A DNA stretch of 28,070 nt from NCBI GenBank assembly GCA_934630445.1, contig CAKTWY010000008.1, positions 1-28,070 of the forward strand, given 5' to 3'. Each line of letters starts with the position of its first letter. The first letter of the stretch is position 1. A program made the position numbers and the translations under genes. Shown piece by piece: positions 16,731 through 24,090 of the stretch. This DNA comes from an uncultured Eubacteriales bacterium (GTDB lineage Bacteria; Bacillota; Clostridia; Oscillospirales; Butyricicoccaceae). The notes beneath the pieces are model-generated. The model worked only from the letters and a program-made list of their open reading frames with translations. It searched no databases and was not told where the DNA came from.

Positions 16731-16759
16731 ATTGTATCGCAAAACAGAAGAAAAGTAAA
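16731..16759 (-). promoter_or_regulatory. Sigma-A type promoter for the metF operon
   Basis: On the minus strand, TTTACT (complement of 16754-16759), a 17-base spacer and TACAAT (complement of 16731-16736). The expected transcript starts near 16724 and leaves a leader of roughly 80 bases. In it GGCCG and TTCCT (about 16707-16718) can pair with AGGAA and CGGCC (about 16684-16695), with a two-base bulge. No SAM or cobalamin riboswitch is recognisable. Confidence 0.6.
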
Positions 16760-16798
16760 GGTTTTTGCCAACTCGCGGCCCGAAAGTTGGAGCACACG

Positions 16799-17317
16799 CT
16801 AGAAAAACAGCCGCACTGCGAGCGCTGAGGCGGCAAACGCCACCGCATCTGCGCAAAGGGCGCAGAAGAGCGTGTAGCGGATGTCGCTGACTTTTACTGC
16901 GCCGAAGTAGACCGATATCGTATATACGCTTGTCTCCGACGCACCGAGCATGACTGCGGCGACGCGCCCGGCATAGCTGTCCACGCCGTAAGTGCGCATG
17001 ATCTCCGTTCCAAGCGCAAGACCGCCGCCGCCGGAGATCGGTTTGAGCAGCGTCAGCGGCGCGCACGCCTCAGGAATACCGAACAGCGCAAAAAACGGCG
17101 CGAGCGCGTGGGAAAAAAGGTCGACCGCGCCCGAGGCGCGCAGCATCGTGATAACGGTGAGCATGGCGATCATGGTCGGCAGGATGGCCAGCACGGTCGA
17201 AAGGCCCTTGCGCACGCCTGTGAGAAAGACAGAAAACACGTCCACGCCGTGAAACGCGCCGTAGAGGAGCGCCGCGCACACAATGACCGGAACGAGGAGC
17301 GCGATCAGCGTCTGCAT
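16799..17317 (-). CDS. spmB: Spore maturation protein B-like (nucleoside-recognition domain membrane protein)
   Basis: A 172-residue multi-helix membrane protein, close to B. subtilis SpmB (178). The gate-domain hallmarks are FLTGVRKGLSTVLAILPTMIAMLTVITMLRASG, PLTLLKPISGGGGLALGTEIM and the highly conserved GASETSVYTISVYFGAVKVS. SpmA and SpmB are needed for full dehydration of the spore core in Bacillus; homologues also occur in non-sporulating bacteria, where the role is unknown. The ATG at 17317 overlaps the spmA end by 13 bases, indicating coupling. A longer upstream open frame lies inside spmA and is not coding. Confidence 0.9.
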   Translation of the reverse strand: MQTLIALLVPVIVCAALLYGAFHGVDVFSVFLTGVRKGLSTVLAILPTMIAMLTVITMLRASGAVDLFSHALAPFFALFGIPEACAPLTLLKPISGGGGLALGTEIMRTYGVDSYAGRVAAVMLGASETSVYTISVYFGAVKVSDIRYTLFCALCADAVAFAASALAVRLFF

Positions 17318-17907
17318 AAAGCGCCCCGCTTTTTTGACAGGCGTGCCATAAGCCGTGCGGAAAAGACGGCAGTGAGGACAGAGAGCGCAGAGGCGAACCA
17401 GATGCAAAACAGCACGTCGAAGGGGCTGCGCGCGCCGAGGGAGGCACGCACAGCCGCGAGCGTCGAGGGGATCAGTTGCAGGGAGGCCGTGTTGATCGCC
17501 ACAAAAGCGACCAGCTCATCCGATGCGCGCGCGCCGCCGCCGGTGAGTTCGTGGATGCGCGCCGCCGCGCGCAGGCCCATTGGCGTGGCGGCGTTGGAAA
17601 GGCCGAGCAGGTTCGCCGTGATGTTGGCAGAGATGGCGTCGCATGCCTCACGGTCGCGCGCGCTTTTCGGGAAGAGCCGCCGCAGCACCGGGCGGAAAAG
17701 CAGCGCGATGCGCGAGGAAAGGCCGCTTTCGGATATGACCTCCATCAGGCCCGACCAGAAGCATAAGATGCCTGTAATGGATAAACACAGCCCTACCGCA
17801 TCGCCTGCGCCGGAGGTGAGCGCCGCGGCGAGCGCGCCGGCGCGTCCGGTGAGAATGCCGCATACGACGGCTGCGAGCATCAGGCACAGCCAGATCCATG
17901 TCATCAT
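17305..17907 (-). CDS. spmA: Spore maturation protein A-like (nucleoside-recognition domain membrane protein)
   Basis: A 200-residue membrane protein, close to B. subtilis SpmA (196). Visible hallmarks are CLSITGILCFWSGLMEVISESGL, LFRPVLRRLFP, AISANITANLLGLSNAATPMGLRA and FVAINTASLQLIPSTLAAVRASLGA, which are typical of the family. It forms a pair with the overlapping spmB downstream. The ATG at 17907 follows AAGGGGGA at about 7 bases. The stretch just upstream (about 17915-17960) has CATATGTAT preceded by GCATGTTT, loosely like a sporulation-sigma promoter, but this is weak. A strong terminator separates the pair from the acyltransferase gene before it. Confidence 0.9.
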   Translation of the reverse strand: MMTWIWLCLMLAAVVCGILTGRAGALAAALTSGAGDAVGLCLSITGILCFWSGLMEVISESGLSSRIALLFRPVLRRLFPKSARDREACDAISANITANLLGLSNAATPMGLRAAARIHELTGGGARASDELVAFVAINTASLQLIPSTLAAVRASLGARSPFDVLFCIWFASALSVLTAVFSARLMARLSKKRGALCRR

Positions 17908-17986
17908 CGTTGATTCCCCCTTTTTCTCTTTCATACATATGGCGCAAGGGGGGCAAACATGCGCCGGACACGGGAAAGGAACGAAC

Positions 17987-18019
17987 CGAAAAAGCCCCGG
18001 TCCTTCAGGACCGGGGCTT
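17987..18019 (-). terminator. Intrinsic terminator of the acyltransferase gene
   Basis: A perfect 12-13-bp stem, AAGCCCCGGTCCT with AGGACCGGGGCTT, a tight loop and then TTTTT on the minus strand. It starts 15 bases after the acyltransferase stop. Confidence 0.9.
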
Positions 18020-18033
18020 GGAGGAGCGCATTC

Positions 18034-19101
18034 TTAAACAAGGTACCGGTTGACGAACGGAATCTTTGACAGCGCCCAGGAGACGGCAAAGGCCGCAAGG
18101 CAGACGGCGAGCGACAGGACCGGAACGGAAAATATGGGCGGGAAGGAGAGCGGCGTGAGGCCGCACTCGCGCAGGAGCATGATAAAAAAGTCATGAACCA
18201 GATAAACGCCGAAGCAGAGGTTCGACACGCGCGCGAGCGCTGCCGCAGTACGGGCCGACGGCTCACGTCTGGCGCATCTGTTTTTTATAAAAACGAACGC
18301 CGCAGCGGAGGAGAGCATGACGTTCGGCGTCAGCCCATTGTAAAAATCGGTTACCAGCTCTCCAGTGAGAATTGAGACGATCCCCGTCGCAAAAAAGGTG
18401 AAAGCAAACCCCAGTATGCCCATGCAGTAGAGCACATAGCGTACGATACGCGTCAGGCCGTACCGGTCGATGTAATAGCCGAGCATATAGTAGAAGACGA
18501 AACCCGTCACAACGCCGACGCGGATATCCGCCAGAAGCGCTAACACGGGAAGATCCGGCAGGAGCTCAGAAAAAAACGACACGGCTGTGGCGGAAAAACT
18601 CACGACGAGGAAATACTGCGCCATGCGCCTGCCGGCGTTGGCTGTGAACACGCGCAGCACCGGCGTGACAAGGTAAAGCCCGAGAATAATGAATAGATAA
18701 TACAGGTGAAAATGCACATCGCCCGAGAGGACCCTCCTGAACGCGGAGAAGACGCCGGGCACGTCATAAATACCCTCTGCAAAGACAGCTTTCAGGATGG
18801 GGTACGCCTCGTACGCAAGCCCCCAGAACAGGAGGGCAGCGAGAAGGCGCGGCATGTTCTTGGTAAAAAGCCTGGAGATGCTGACATTCCGCGCGGGAGA
18901 GAGCATCAGCGACCCGCTGAGCATCACGAAAAGGGGCACGGCCACGCGCACGAGCGAGTCGTAAAAATTGAGCGTCTGCCAGGGAAAGCTCCCGACCGGG
19001 AAGGCGTAGAACACCCCTGCCGCCATGTGCAGAACGATTACGGCAAGAGTCGCGCTGATGCGGATGACGTCGGCATATACACGGCGGTCTGTCTGCGGCA
19101 T
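18034..19101 (-). CDS. Acyltransferase family 3 membrane protein
   Basis: 355 residues with about ten transmembrane helices, of the acyltransferase-3 family (OafA/WecH type), which O-acetylates surface sugars or other envelope targets using cytoplasmic acetyl-CoA. The N-terminal YADVIRISATLAVIVLHMAAG carries the conserved Arg and the catalytic-type His in the first helix. VPLFVMLSGSLMLSP and the helix-rich core YLFIILGLYLVTPVLRVF follow, and the C-terminal VYLVHDFFIMLL has the second conserved His. The ATG at 19101 has only a weak purine-rich site (AGAGAGA). It lies downstream of the hexapeptide acetyltransferase gene, but no polysaccharide cluster is present. Confidence 0.88.
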   Translation of the reverse strand: MPQTDRRVYADVIRISATLAVIVLHMAAGVFYAFPVGSFPWQTLNFYDSLVRVAVPLFVMLSGSLMLSPARNVSISRLFTKNMPRLLAALLFWGLAYEAYPILKAVFAEGIYDVPGVFSAFRRVLSGDVHFHLYYLFIILGLYLVTPVLRVFTANAGRRMAQYFLVVSFSATAVSFFSELLPDLPVLALLADIRVGVVTGFVFYYMLGYYIDRYGLTRIVRYVLYCMGILGFAFTFFATGIVSILTGELVTDFYNGLTPNVMLSSAAAFVFIKNRCARREPSARTAAALARVSNLCFGVYLVHDFFIMLLRECGLTPLSFPPIFSVPVLSLAVCLAAFAVSWALSKIPFVNRYLV

Positions 19102-19312
19102 GGCACATCTCTCTTTCTGAAAATTAGCTGAAAAGCGGCGCGGGCAGAAATCAAACCGCGCGCTTGGACGCTGCGGTTTTGCGCACCGGAGCCCATATTG
19201 CTGTGCATTCGCTTCATGGCTCTATCCTTTGAGGCGCCGCGACCGGCATCAGCCTCATGTGCGGCGAAAAAAGGAGGATCGGATCGAAGCGGCATCAATA
19301 ATGAATAGGCAA

Positions 19313-19864
19313 TTACAGCGTGCGTATGACTTTGCAGGGATTCCCAACAGCCAAACTGTTCGGCGGGATGTCCTTTGTAACAACGCTGCCCGCTCCGATC
19401 ACACTGTTTGCGCCGATCGTCACACCCGGCAGTATGATGGCGCCGGCACAAATCCAGACATTGTCGCCGATTGTGACAGGATATGCGTATTCCAGTCCTG
19501 CCGCCCGCTGCTCCACATCCATCGCGTGTTCTTCCGTAATGATGCAGACATTGGGGGCGATAAAGACATTGTTGCCGATCGTGATTTTCCCGCTGTCCAT
19601 GAGTTTGCCGTTGACATTCAGAAAAAAATTGTCGCCTACTGTGGTGTTGTATCCGTATGTACAAAAAAACGGCTGTTCCACAACGCAGTTATCGCCCGTT
19701 TTACCCAGCAATTCACGTATAGCGTTCCGGCGCGTATCGCGCTCGAGCGGATGCAGATTGTTGTAGTCGTACAGTTTTTTTACAGTGACGTCGCGGTCTG
19801 CAGAAAGCTCGGGATCGCCGGGCTGATAAAGCATGCCGACATGTGATTTTTCTTTTTCAGTCAT
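19313..19864 (-). CDS. Hexapeptide acetyltransferase of the maltose/galactoside O-acetyltransferase type
   Basis: A 183-residue left-handed beta-helix enzyme that transfers acetyl from acetyl-CoA to a sugar hydroxyl. The N-terminal Maa domain starts MTEKEKSHVGMLYQPGDPEL. The NLHPLERDTRRNAIRELLGKTG linker and the hexapeptide repeats ITIGNNVFIAPNV, VTIGDNVWICAGAIILPGVTIGANSVIGAGSVV and the terminal AVGNPCKVIR follow. The catalytic His lies in TEEHAMD. The substrate is unknown; the family often acetylates maltose, galactosides or surface sugars. The ATG follows GGGGTG at 6 bases. The 211-bp gap to the acyltransferase gene contains no clear terminator, so read-through is possible. Confidence 0.93.
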   Translation of the reverse strand: MTEKEKSHVGMLYQPGDPELSADRDVTVKKLYDYNNLHPLERDTRRNAIRELLGKTGDNCVVEQPFFCTYGYNTTVGDNFFLNVNGKLMDSGKITIGNNVFIAPNVCIITEEHAMDVEQRAAGLEYAYPVTIGDNVWICAGAIILPGVTIGANSVIGAGSVVTKDIPPNSLAVGNPCKVIRTL

Positions 19865-19902
19865 GGTGACACCCCGCAGAAATTTGTACCTTTATTTTAG
19901 TG

Positions 19903-20093
19903 TGTCGCCTCAGCGAGACGACATGCGCGTGGTATAATATCCGCGCTGCGGATATTATACCACAAAAAGCCTGTGCCCGCAGGCACTGAATCCATCATAC
20001 GACCGGGAATTCACTTCCCGGTCGCATACTCTGAGCCGCCGCAATCGGCGGCAACCTGCTCCCGTATACAAAATGGACGCTTGCGTTCATTTT
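19903..20093. other. Intergenic array of six consecutive hairpins, possible structured RNA or repeat element
   Basis: Six adjacent inverted repeats fill half of the 405-bp divergent gap. H1 is 19903-19923 (TGTCGCCTC/GAGACGACA, one wobble). H2 is 19929-19963, a perfect 16-bp stem with a 3-base loop. H3 is 19969-19986 (GTGCC/GGCAC or GCCTG/CAGGC). H4 is 20000-20024 (CGACCGGGAA/TTCCCGGTCG). H5 is 20035-20052 (GCCGCCG/CGGCGGC). H6 is 20070-20093 (AAAATGGACGC/GCGTTCATTTT, one wobble). H2 contains GTGGTATAAT on both strands, so it presents an extended -10 box in each direction. No protein frame explains it. The remainder, 20094-20181, is A+T-rich and shows nothing else. Confidence 0.65.
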
Positions 20094-20181
20094 GAGATTA
20101 TTTTACCATACTTTACAGCTATATTCTACAAATTCCGGGAAAAAACGCTGTGCAGTTTTTGAGGCCGGATAAGGAAAAGGC

Positions 20182-20209
20182 TTGATAAAAAAGGGATTTA
20201 TGGTATAAT
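20182..20209 (+). promoter_or_regulatory. Sigma-A type promoter for degV and the DEAD-box helicase
   Basis: TTGATA (20182-20187), a 16-base spacer and a perfect TATAAT (20204-20209) with an extended -10 TG (20201-20202). It lies 60 bases before the degV start. Confidence 0.75.
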
Positions 20210-20269
20210 TTAATCAATTGATGCTTTAAAAATAATGCAGAAAATGAAAAAATGAGAGTATGTGAAGAA

Positions 20270-21139
20270 ATGAATTTTGAAATCATCACCGATTCCTCCG
20301 CGAACCTGCCCGAAACGCTCGTTGAGAAGTATCGCCTGCACATCCTGTCGCTTATGTTTCTCGTCGGAGACAGGGAATATTACAGCTATGTCAAAGGCGA
20401 GGTCACGGACATTAAAAAGTTTTATACCATGATGCGCGCGGGGCAGAAGATCACCACCTCGCATATCAACCGTGATGTGTGCACCGGGCTTTTTGAATCG
20501 CTTCTCGGCAGCGGCAAGGATATTTTATATATCGGCTTTTCTTCCGGTCTCAGCGGCACGTATCAAACAGGGCACATGGTGCTTGAAGAGATGCGGGAAA
20601 AATACCCCGAGCGCAAAATTTATGATGTCGACACGCTCGCCGCCTCTCTGGGCGAAGGTCTGCTTGTGACATACGCCGCACGCATGCGCGAGGCGGGGCG
20701 CTCGATCGAGGAAGTGTATCAGTGGCTTTTGGATAACCGTCTCAACCTCTGCCACTGGTTTACGGTCGACGATCTGTTCTTCTTAAAGCGCGGGGGACGC
20801 ATTTCCGCCACAACGGCGCTCGCCGGTACGGTGCTCGGTATCAAGCCTGTTATGCATGTCGACAACGAAGGGCACCTTGTTCCGGTGGCCAAGGTGCGCG
20901 GGCGCAAAAATTCGCTTGACGCGCTTGTCGCCCATATGGAACAGACAGCGATCGAGCCTGGCCATCAGACCGTATATATCACACATGGCGACTGTATGGA
21001 AGATGCGGAATATGTGGCGGATCTTGTGCGCAAAAAATTCGGCGTGAAGGAGATCGTCATCAATTATGTCGATCCCGTGATCGGCGCGCATTCCGGTCCG
21101 GGCACTGTCGCGCTTTTCTTTATCGGAACGGAAAGGTAG
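20270..21139 (+). CDS. DegV family fatty-acid-binding protein (second of two)
   Basis: A 289-residue two-lobe DegV protein predicted to carry a fatty acid. ITDSSANLP near the N-terminus, ITTSHIN (the SxPS-type pocket loop is altered here), FSSGLSGTYQTG and FLKRGGRISATTAL are the family landmarks, and the C-terminal VIGAHSGPGTVALFF is also conserved. The ATG at 20270 begins the usual N-terminus; another ATG six codons upstream gives non-family sequence and has no better ribosome site. The helicase gene starts 16 bases downstream, so the two are probably one transcript, although no functional link between them is known. Confidence 0.92.
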   Translation: MNFEIITDSSANLPETLVEKYRLHILSLMFLVGDREYYSYVKGEVTDIKKFYTMMRAGQKITTSHINRDVCTGLFESLLGSGKDILYIGFSSGLSGTYQTGHMVLEEMREKYPERKIYDVDTLAASLGEGLLVTYAARMREAGRSIEEVYQWLLDNRLNLCHWFTVDDLFFLKRGGRISATTALAGTVLGIKPVMHVDNEGHLVPVAKVRGRKNSLDALVAHMEQTAIEPGHQTVYITHGDCMEDAEYVADLVRKKFGVKEIVINYVDPVIGAHSGPGTVALFFIGTER

Positions 21140-21155
21140 AGGGAACGTTTAAGCA

Positions 21156-22301
21156 ATGATGAAATACAGCGACTTTAATTTATCCCCTGAAGTTTTGCAG
21201 GCAGTCGAAAAAATGGGCTTTACCGAAATGACCGAAATTCAGGAAAAGGCCATCCCCCTGATGATGGAAGGGCGCGAGTTGATCGCAAAAGCGCCCACCG
21301 GAACGGGCAAGACCTGCGCGTTCGGCATCCCCATCGTGGAAAAGATCGATCCCGCAGTGCCGTTTCCGCAGGCGGTGATCCTCTGTCCCACGCGCGAGCT
21401 TTCCACGCAGATCTGCGAGGAACTTCGTTCGCTTGCGCAGTTTAAGCCGGAGATCAAGATCACTGCAATCTACGGCGGCAGACCGATGCAGCCGCAGGTC
21501 GCGGCGCTCAAGCGCGGCGCGCAGGTCGTGGTCGCGACGCCCGGACGCCTGCTCGATCATATGAGCCACCGGACCATTCGCCTTGACAAGGTGAAGATCG
21601 CCGTGCTCGATGAGGCGGACGAAATGCTCGACATGGGCTTTTTCAAAGACGTACGCAAGATCCTCGACCGCCTGCCCAAGCAGAACCAGATGGTCATGTT
21701 TTCGGCCACCATTTCCCGCGAAGTGATGGATATCGGCTGGCTGTATCAGCGCGACGCGGAGGAGATTATCGTCCGCCCGGTTAAGGACAATGAGCCGAAG
21801 ATCGTCCAATACAGTCTGAAAAGCGTCGGCAGTCAGAAGCTTCCGGATCTTTTGGAGCTTCTCCGGCAGCGCGATTATAAAAAGGCGATCGTTTTCTGCA
21901 ACACCAAGCACACCACCGTGCATCTGCAGGAGGAGTTCGCGCGCCGCGGCTTTTCAGCCCAGTGCCTGAACGGCGATCTGAATCAGTCCATGCGCAATAA
22001 AATCATGGCGGATTTCCGCGCGGGAAAGATCGATATCCTCATCGCGACCGACGTCGCCGCGCGCGGCATCGACGTGAGCGATATCGACGTCGTCATCAAT
22101 TACGACGTTCCGCTGGACAATGAGTATTATCTCCACCGCATCGGCAGAACGGGGCGAGCGAAGAAAGAGGGCGCCTCTTACATCTTCTTTTCGGACGACG
22201 AGCGTACACGCCTGAACAATATGCTCAAGTATACCCGCTCAAGCGTGATCCCGCTTGCGTTTGACGAGGCGCGCAATCTTGTCGAGGTGGAAAGCAACTG
22301 A
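21156..22301 (+). CDS. DEAD-box ATP-dependent RNA helicase, minimal core form
   Basis: A 381-residue helicase containing the two RecA-like domains and almost nothing else. Present are the Q motif (FNLSPEV...MTEIQ29), motif I APTGTGKT (46-53), Ia PTREL, Ib TPGRL, motif II DEAD (152-155), motif III SAT (183-185), motif IV IVFCNT, motif V ATDVAARGID and motif VI HRIGRTGR. The C-terminal RNA-binding extension of CshA and DbpA is missing, since the protein stops soon after the core. Such proteins unwind short RNA duplexes in ribosome assembly or mRNA decay. The SD-like GAGGGAA is about 11 bases from the ATG; a second ATG follows at once. Confidence 0.95.
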   Translation: MMKYSDFNLSPEVLQAVEKMGFTEMTEIQEKAIPLMMEGRELIAKAPTGTGKTCAFGIPIVEKIDPAVPFPQAVILCPTRELSTQICEELRSLAQFKPEIKITAIYGGRPMQPQVAALKRGAQVVVATPGRLLDHMSHRTIRLDKVKIAVLDEADEMLDMGFFKDVRKILDRLPKQNQMVMFSATISREVMDIGWLYQRDAEEIIVRPVKDNEPKIVQYSLKSVGSQKLPDLLELLRQRDYKKAIVFCNTKHTTVHLQEEFARRGFSAQCLNGDLNQSMRNKIMADFRAGKIDILIATDVAARGIDVSDIDVVINYDVPLDNEYYLHRIGRTGRAKKEGASYIFFSDDERTRLNNMLKYTRSSVIPLAFDEARNLVEVESN

Positions 22302-22303
22302 CG

Positions 22304-22466
22304 TATTTTTTATTGCGCTGCAATAAAAAACTTTGATTTCATTCGCGCGCCTCGCCCTTGCGGGCAACCGCCGCGCATGCGTATAAAACATGATTTTATT
22401 CGCGCGCGCCCGGTCCTTGCGGGCTGTCGCCGTGCATACGCGTCAAAACAGCTGCAGGCTGTTTTT
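22304..22466. repeat. MITE-like intergenic repeat, partial plus tandem copies
   Basis: Relatives of the 6072-6169 element. At 22304-22316, TATTTTTTATTGC equals the right end of copy 1. At 22319 the left end TGCAATAAAAAAC begins a unit with GATTTCATTCGCGCGC, CCCTTGCGGGCAACCG and CGCGCATGCG. At about 22391 a second unit begins (GATTTTATTCGCGCGC...CCTTGCGGGC) and ends with AAAACAGC/GCTGTTTT, an 8-bp stem at the position of the copy 1 stem. The abutting ends create an 11-bp palindrome with a 3-base loop (22306-22330). This explains most of the 290-bp gap between the helicase gene and azlC. Confidence 0.7.
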
Positions 22467-22472
22467 AGATCA

Positions 22473-22523
22473 GGGCTGTTGCAGAGGGGTGGTCCACTTT
22501 GGCCGCCCGCCTTGCAGCAGCCC
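22473..22523. other. Long-range hairpin upstream of azlC
   Basis: GGGCTGTTGCA (22473-22483) pairs with TGCAGCAGCCC (22513-22523) with one wobble, enclosing a 29-base G+C-rich insert that can fold further. The 3' arm is followed by CTTTG. It may act as a terminator or attenuator before azlC. No clear promoter was found between it and the azlC start. Confidence 0.4.
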
Positions 22524-22591
22524 CTTTGTCGGCCGGAACATGCCCGGAATGCAGCTGGATTCCGCCGCCGGAAGGAGCGAAGGTTTTACAG

Positions 22592-23302
22592 ATGCAAAAA
22601 ATCGCGCGGGCGCTGAAAGCGGCCTTTCCCTGTACGATTCCAGTGCTTGTTGGATATTTGTTTATCGGCGTCGCTTTTGGTATGCTTTTTGAAGAAAAGG
22701 GGTACGCTTTTTTCTGGGCACTGCTGATGAGCGCAACGGTTTATGCCGGCAGCCTTCAGTTTATCGCGGTGAACTTTTTTGCGCCGGGTGTGAGCCTTAT
22801 AAACGTCGCGCTCATGGCGCTCATGGTCAATGTCCGCCACGTGTTTTACGGCCTGTCCATGCTCGATAAGTTCCAGGGCATGGGGGCGAAAAAGCCGTAC
22901 ATGATTTTTTCGCTCACGGACGAGACATATTCACTGCTCTGCGCCATCAAGACGCCGGAAGGGGTCGACCGAAACTGGTTTTTCTTTTTGATCGCGCTTC
23001 TCAACCAGTGCTATTGGGTGGCGGGGTCTGTGATCGGCGCTGTCGCGGGTGCTCTTTTATCGTTTGATTCCACGGGGATCGATTTTGCAATGACGGCGCT
23101 TTTCACTGTGATCTTTACTGAGCAGTGGCTCACATCCAAAAATCATCTCCCCGCGCTTGTCGGCGTCGCAGCGACGGCGGCCTGCCGCGTGCTTTTTGGC
23201 GCGGAGGCGTTCCTTCTCCCGGCTATGCTCACGATCCTTGCAGGAATGCTCTTTTTCCGCCGGCCGATCGAAAACGGCTTTGAAAAGGAGGGAGAGGCAT
23301 GA
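22592..23302 (+). CDS. azlC: Branched-chain amino acid exporter large subunit AzlC
   Basis: A 236-residue membrane protein with about seven helices that forms an amino-acid export system with AzlD. The N-terminal FPCTIPVLVGYLFIGVAFGMLFEEKGY, the family hallmark SATVYAGSLQFIAVNFF, VNVRHVFYGLSMLDKF and FSLTDETYSLL are highly characteristic. The start ATG at 22592 is 8 bases after GAAGG; the frame extends 31 codons upstream but through the hairpin region. The azlD start overlaps its stop (ATGA), so the two are translationally coupled. In other bacteria AzlCD exports valine, leucine or analogues; the exact substrate here is inference. Confidence 0.95.
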   Translation: MQKIARALKAAFPCTIPVLVGYLFIGVAFGMLFEEKGYAFFWALLMSATVYAGSLQFIAVNFFAPGVSLINVALMALMVNVRHVFYGLSMLDKFQGMGAKKPYMIFSLTDETYSLLCAIKTPEGVDRNWFFFLIALLNQCYWVAGSVIGAVAGALLSFDSTGIDFAMTALFTVIFTEQWLTSKNHLPALVGVAATAACRVLFGAEAFLLPAMLTILAGMLFFRRPIENGFEKEGEA

Positions 23303-23631
23303 CGCTGTCTGTCGGGATGTCTCTTGCCGTCATCGCGGTGCTCGCAGCGGTCACGCTTTTTACAAGGGTGCTGCCGTTTGTGTTTTTTTCGGATGTCGCC
23401 CGCGCGCCGAAGTTCATTGTGTACCTCGGCCGCGCCCTGCCGCCGGCGATGATCGGCATGCTGGTGGTCTATTGCCTGAAAGGCGTCGACCTGCGCGCAT
23501 CGCCCTTTGGCCTGCCGGAAGCAATTGCCGTTTGTGCGACAGTAGCGCTGCACGTGTGGCGGCGCAACAATCTCATCAGTATTTTTGGCGCGACAGCGCT
23601 TTACATGGTGCTGATCCAACTTGTGTTTTGA
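23299..23631 (+). CDS. azlD: Branched-chain amino acid exporter small subunit AzlD
   Basis: A 110-residue membrane protein with about four helices. AVTLFTRVLPFVFF near the N-terminus and LGRALPPAMIGMLVVYCLKGVDL are the AzlD motifs, and the length is typical. The ATG overlaps the azlC stop and follows GGAGGGAG at about 5 bases. It is needed with AzlC for export. The thioesterase gene begins 18 bases after its stop, suggesting a three-gene unit. Confidence 0.93.
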   Translation: MTLSVGMSLAVIAVLAAVTLFTRVLPFVFFSDVARAPKFIVYLGRALPPAMIGMLVVYCLKGVDLRASPFGLPEAIAVCATVALHVWRRNNLISIFGATALYMVLIQLVF

Positions 23632-23649
23632 TTGGAAAGGGGATTTTTT

Positions 23650-24060
23650 GTGTTACCGATTGAGAGGATCCGCGCATTTTTTAAAAAAGATGTCTTTGCT
23701 TCGAATATGGGCATTGAGATCGAGCAGGTGGATGAGGACGGCGGCGCCGTCTGCAGGATGGCGCTCACACCCGCGCATATGAATGCGGGCGGCGCGCCGC
23801 AGGGCGGGGCGATTTTTACGCTTGCAGATTTTACATTCGCCGTGGCTTCCAATTCTTCCGGGAGTTATATCGTCTCCATCGGATGCAGCATTTCCTTTAT
23901 GAATGCCGCACGCGGAAAGGTGCTTTATGCCAAAGCTGTCCGCCGCTCACAGAGCCGGCGCATCAGCTATTATGACGTTGAGGTGTACGACGAGCTGCAG
24001 ACCCCTGTTGCAAAGATGTCCGTCACCGGGTATAACAAAAATACACCGCTTGCAATTTGA
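23650..24060 (+). CDS. PaaI-type hotdog-fold thioesterase
   Basis: A 136-residue cytoplasmic hotdog protein that probably hydrolyses an acyl-CoA. The central signature HMNAGGAPQGGAIFTLADFTFAVASN matches the PaaI pattern N..G..HGG..ftLAD, except that the HGG position reads QGG; several clostridial homologues share this change. The end (VEVYDELQTPVAKMSVTGY) is the standard final strand. The start is the GTG at 23650, about 6-7 bases after AAAGGGG; the TTG six codons upstream has no site. It follows azlD closely. The promoter of the next gene overlaps its final codons. Confidence 0.88.
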   Translation: MLPIERIRAFFKKDVFASNMGIEIEQVDEDGGAVCRMALTPAHMNAGGAPQGGAIFTLADFTFAVASNSSGSYIVSIGCSISFMNAARGKVLYAKAVRRSQSRRISYYDVEVYDELQTPVAKMSVTGYNKNTPLAI

Positions 24061-24078
24061 CGCAGGCGGTGCTATAAT
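24050..24078 (+). promoter_or_regulatory. Sigma-A type promoter for the folT leader
   Basis: TTGCAA (24050-24055), a 17-base spacer and a perfect TATAAT (24073-24078). The -35 lies within the thioesterase coding end. Transcription would begin a few bases before the riboswitch. Confidence 0.8.
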
Positions 24079-24090
24079 GCACTCATAAAA

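Noticed and set aside
16646..16795. Possible 50-residue N-terminal extension of MetF
   Set aside because: It would contain the metF promoter and ribosome site, and MetF homologues begin at the later ATG.
22306..22330. A/T-rich inverted repeat after the helicase gene as an intrinsic terminator
   Set aside because: The T run precedes rather than follows the stem on the plus strand; it is better explained as two abutting repeat ends.
22485..22497. AGGGGTGGTCCAC before azlC resembles the T-box core AGGGTGGNACCGCG
   Set aside because: There is no recognisable T-box stem I, specifier loop or leader of enough length; the upstream bases are explained by the repeat copies, and the segment lies inside the insert of another hairpin.
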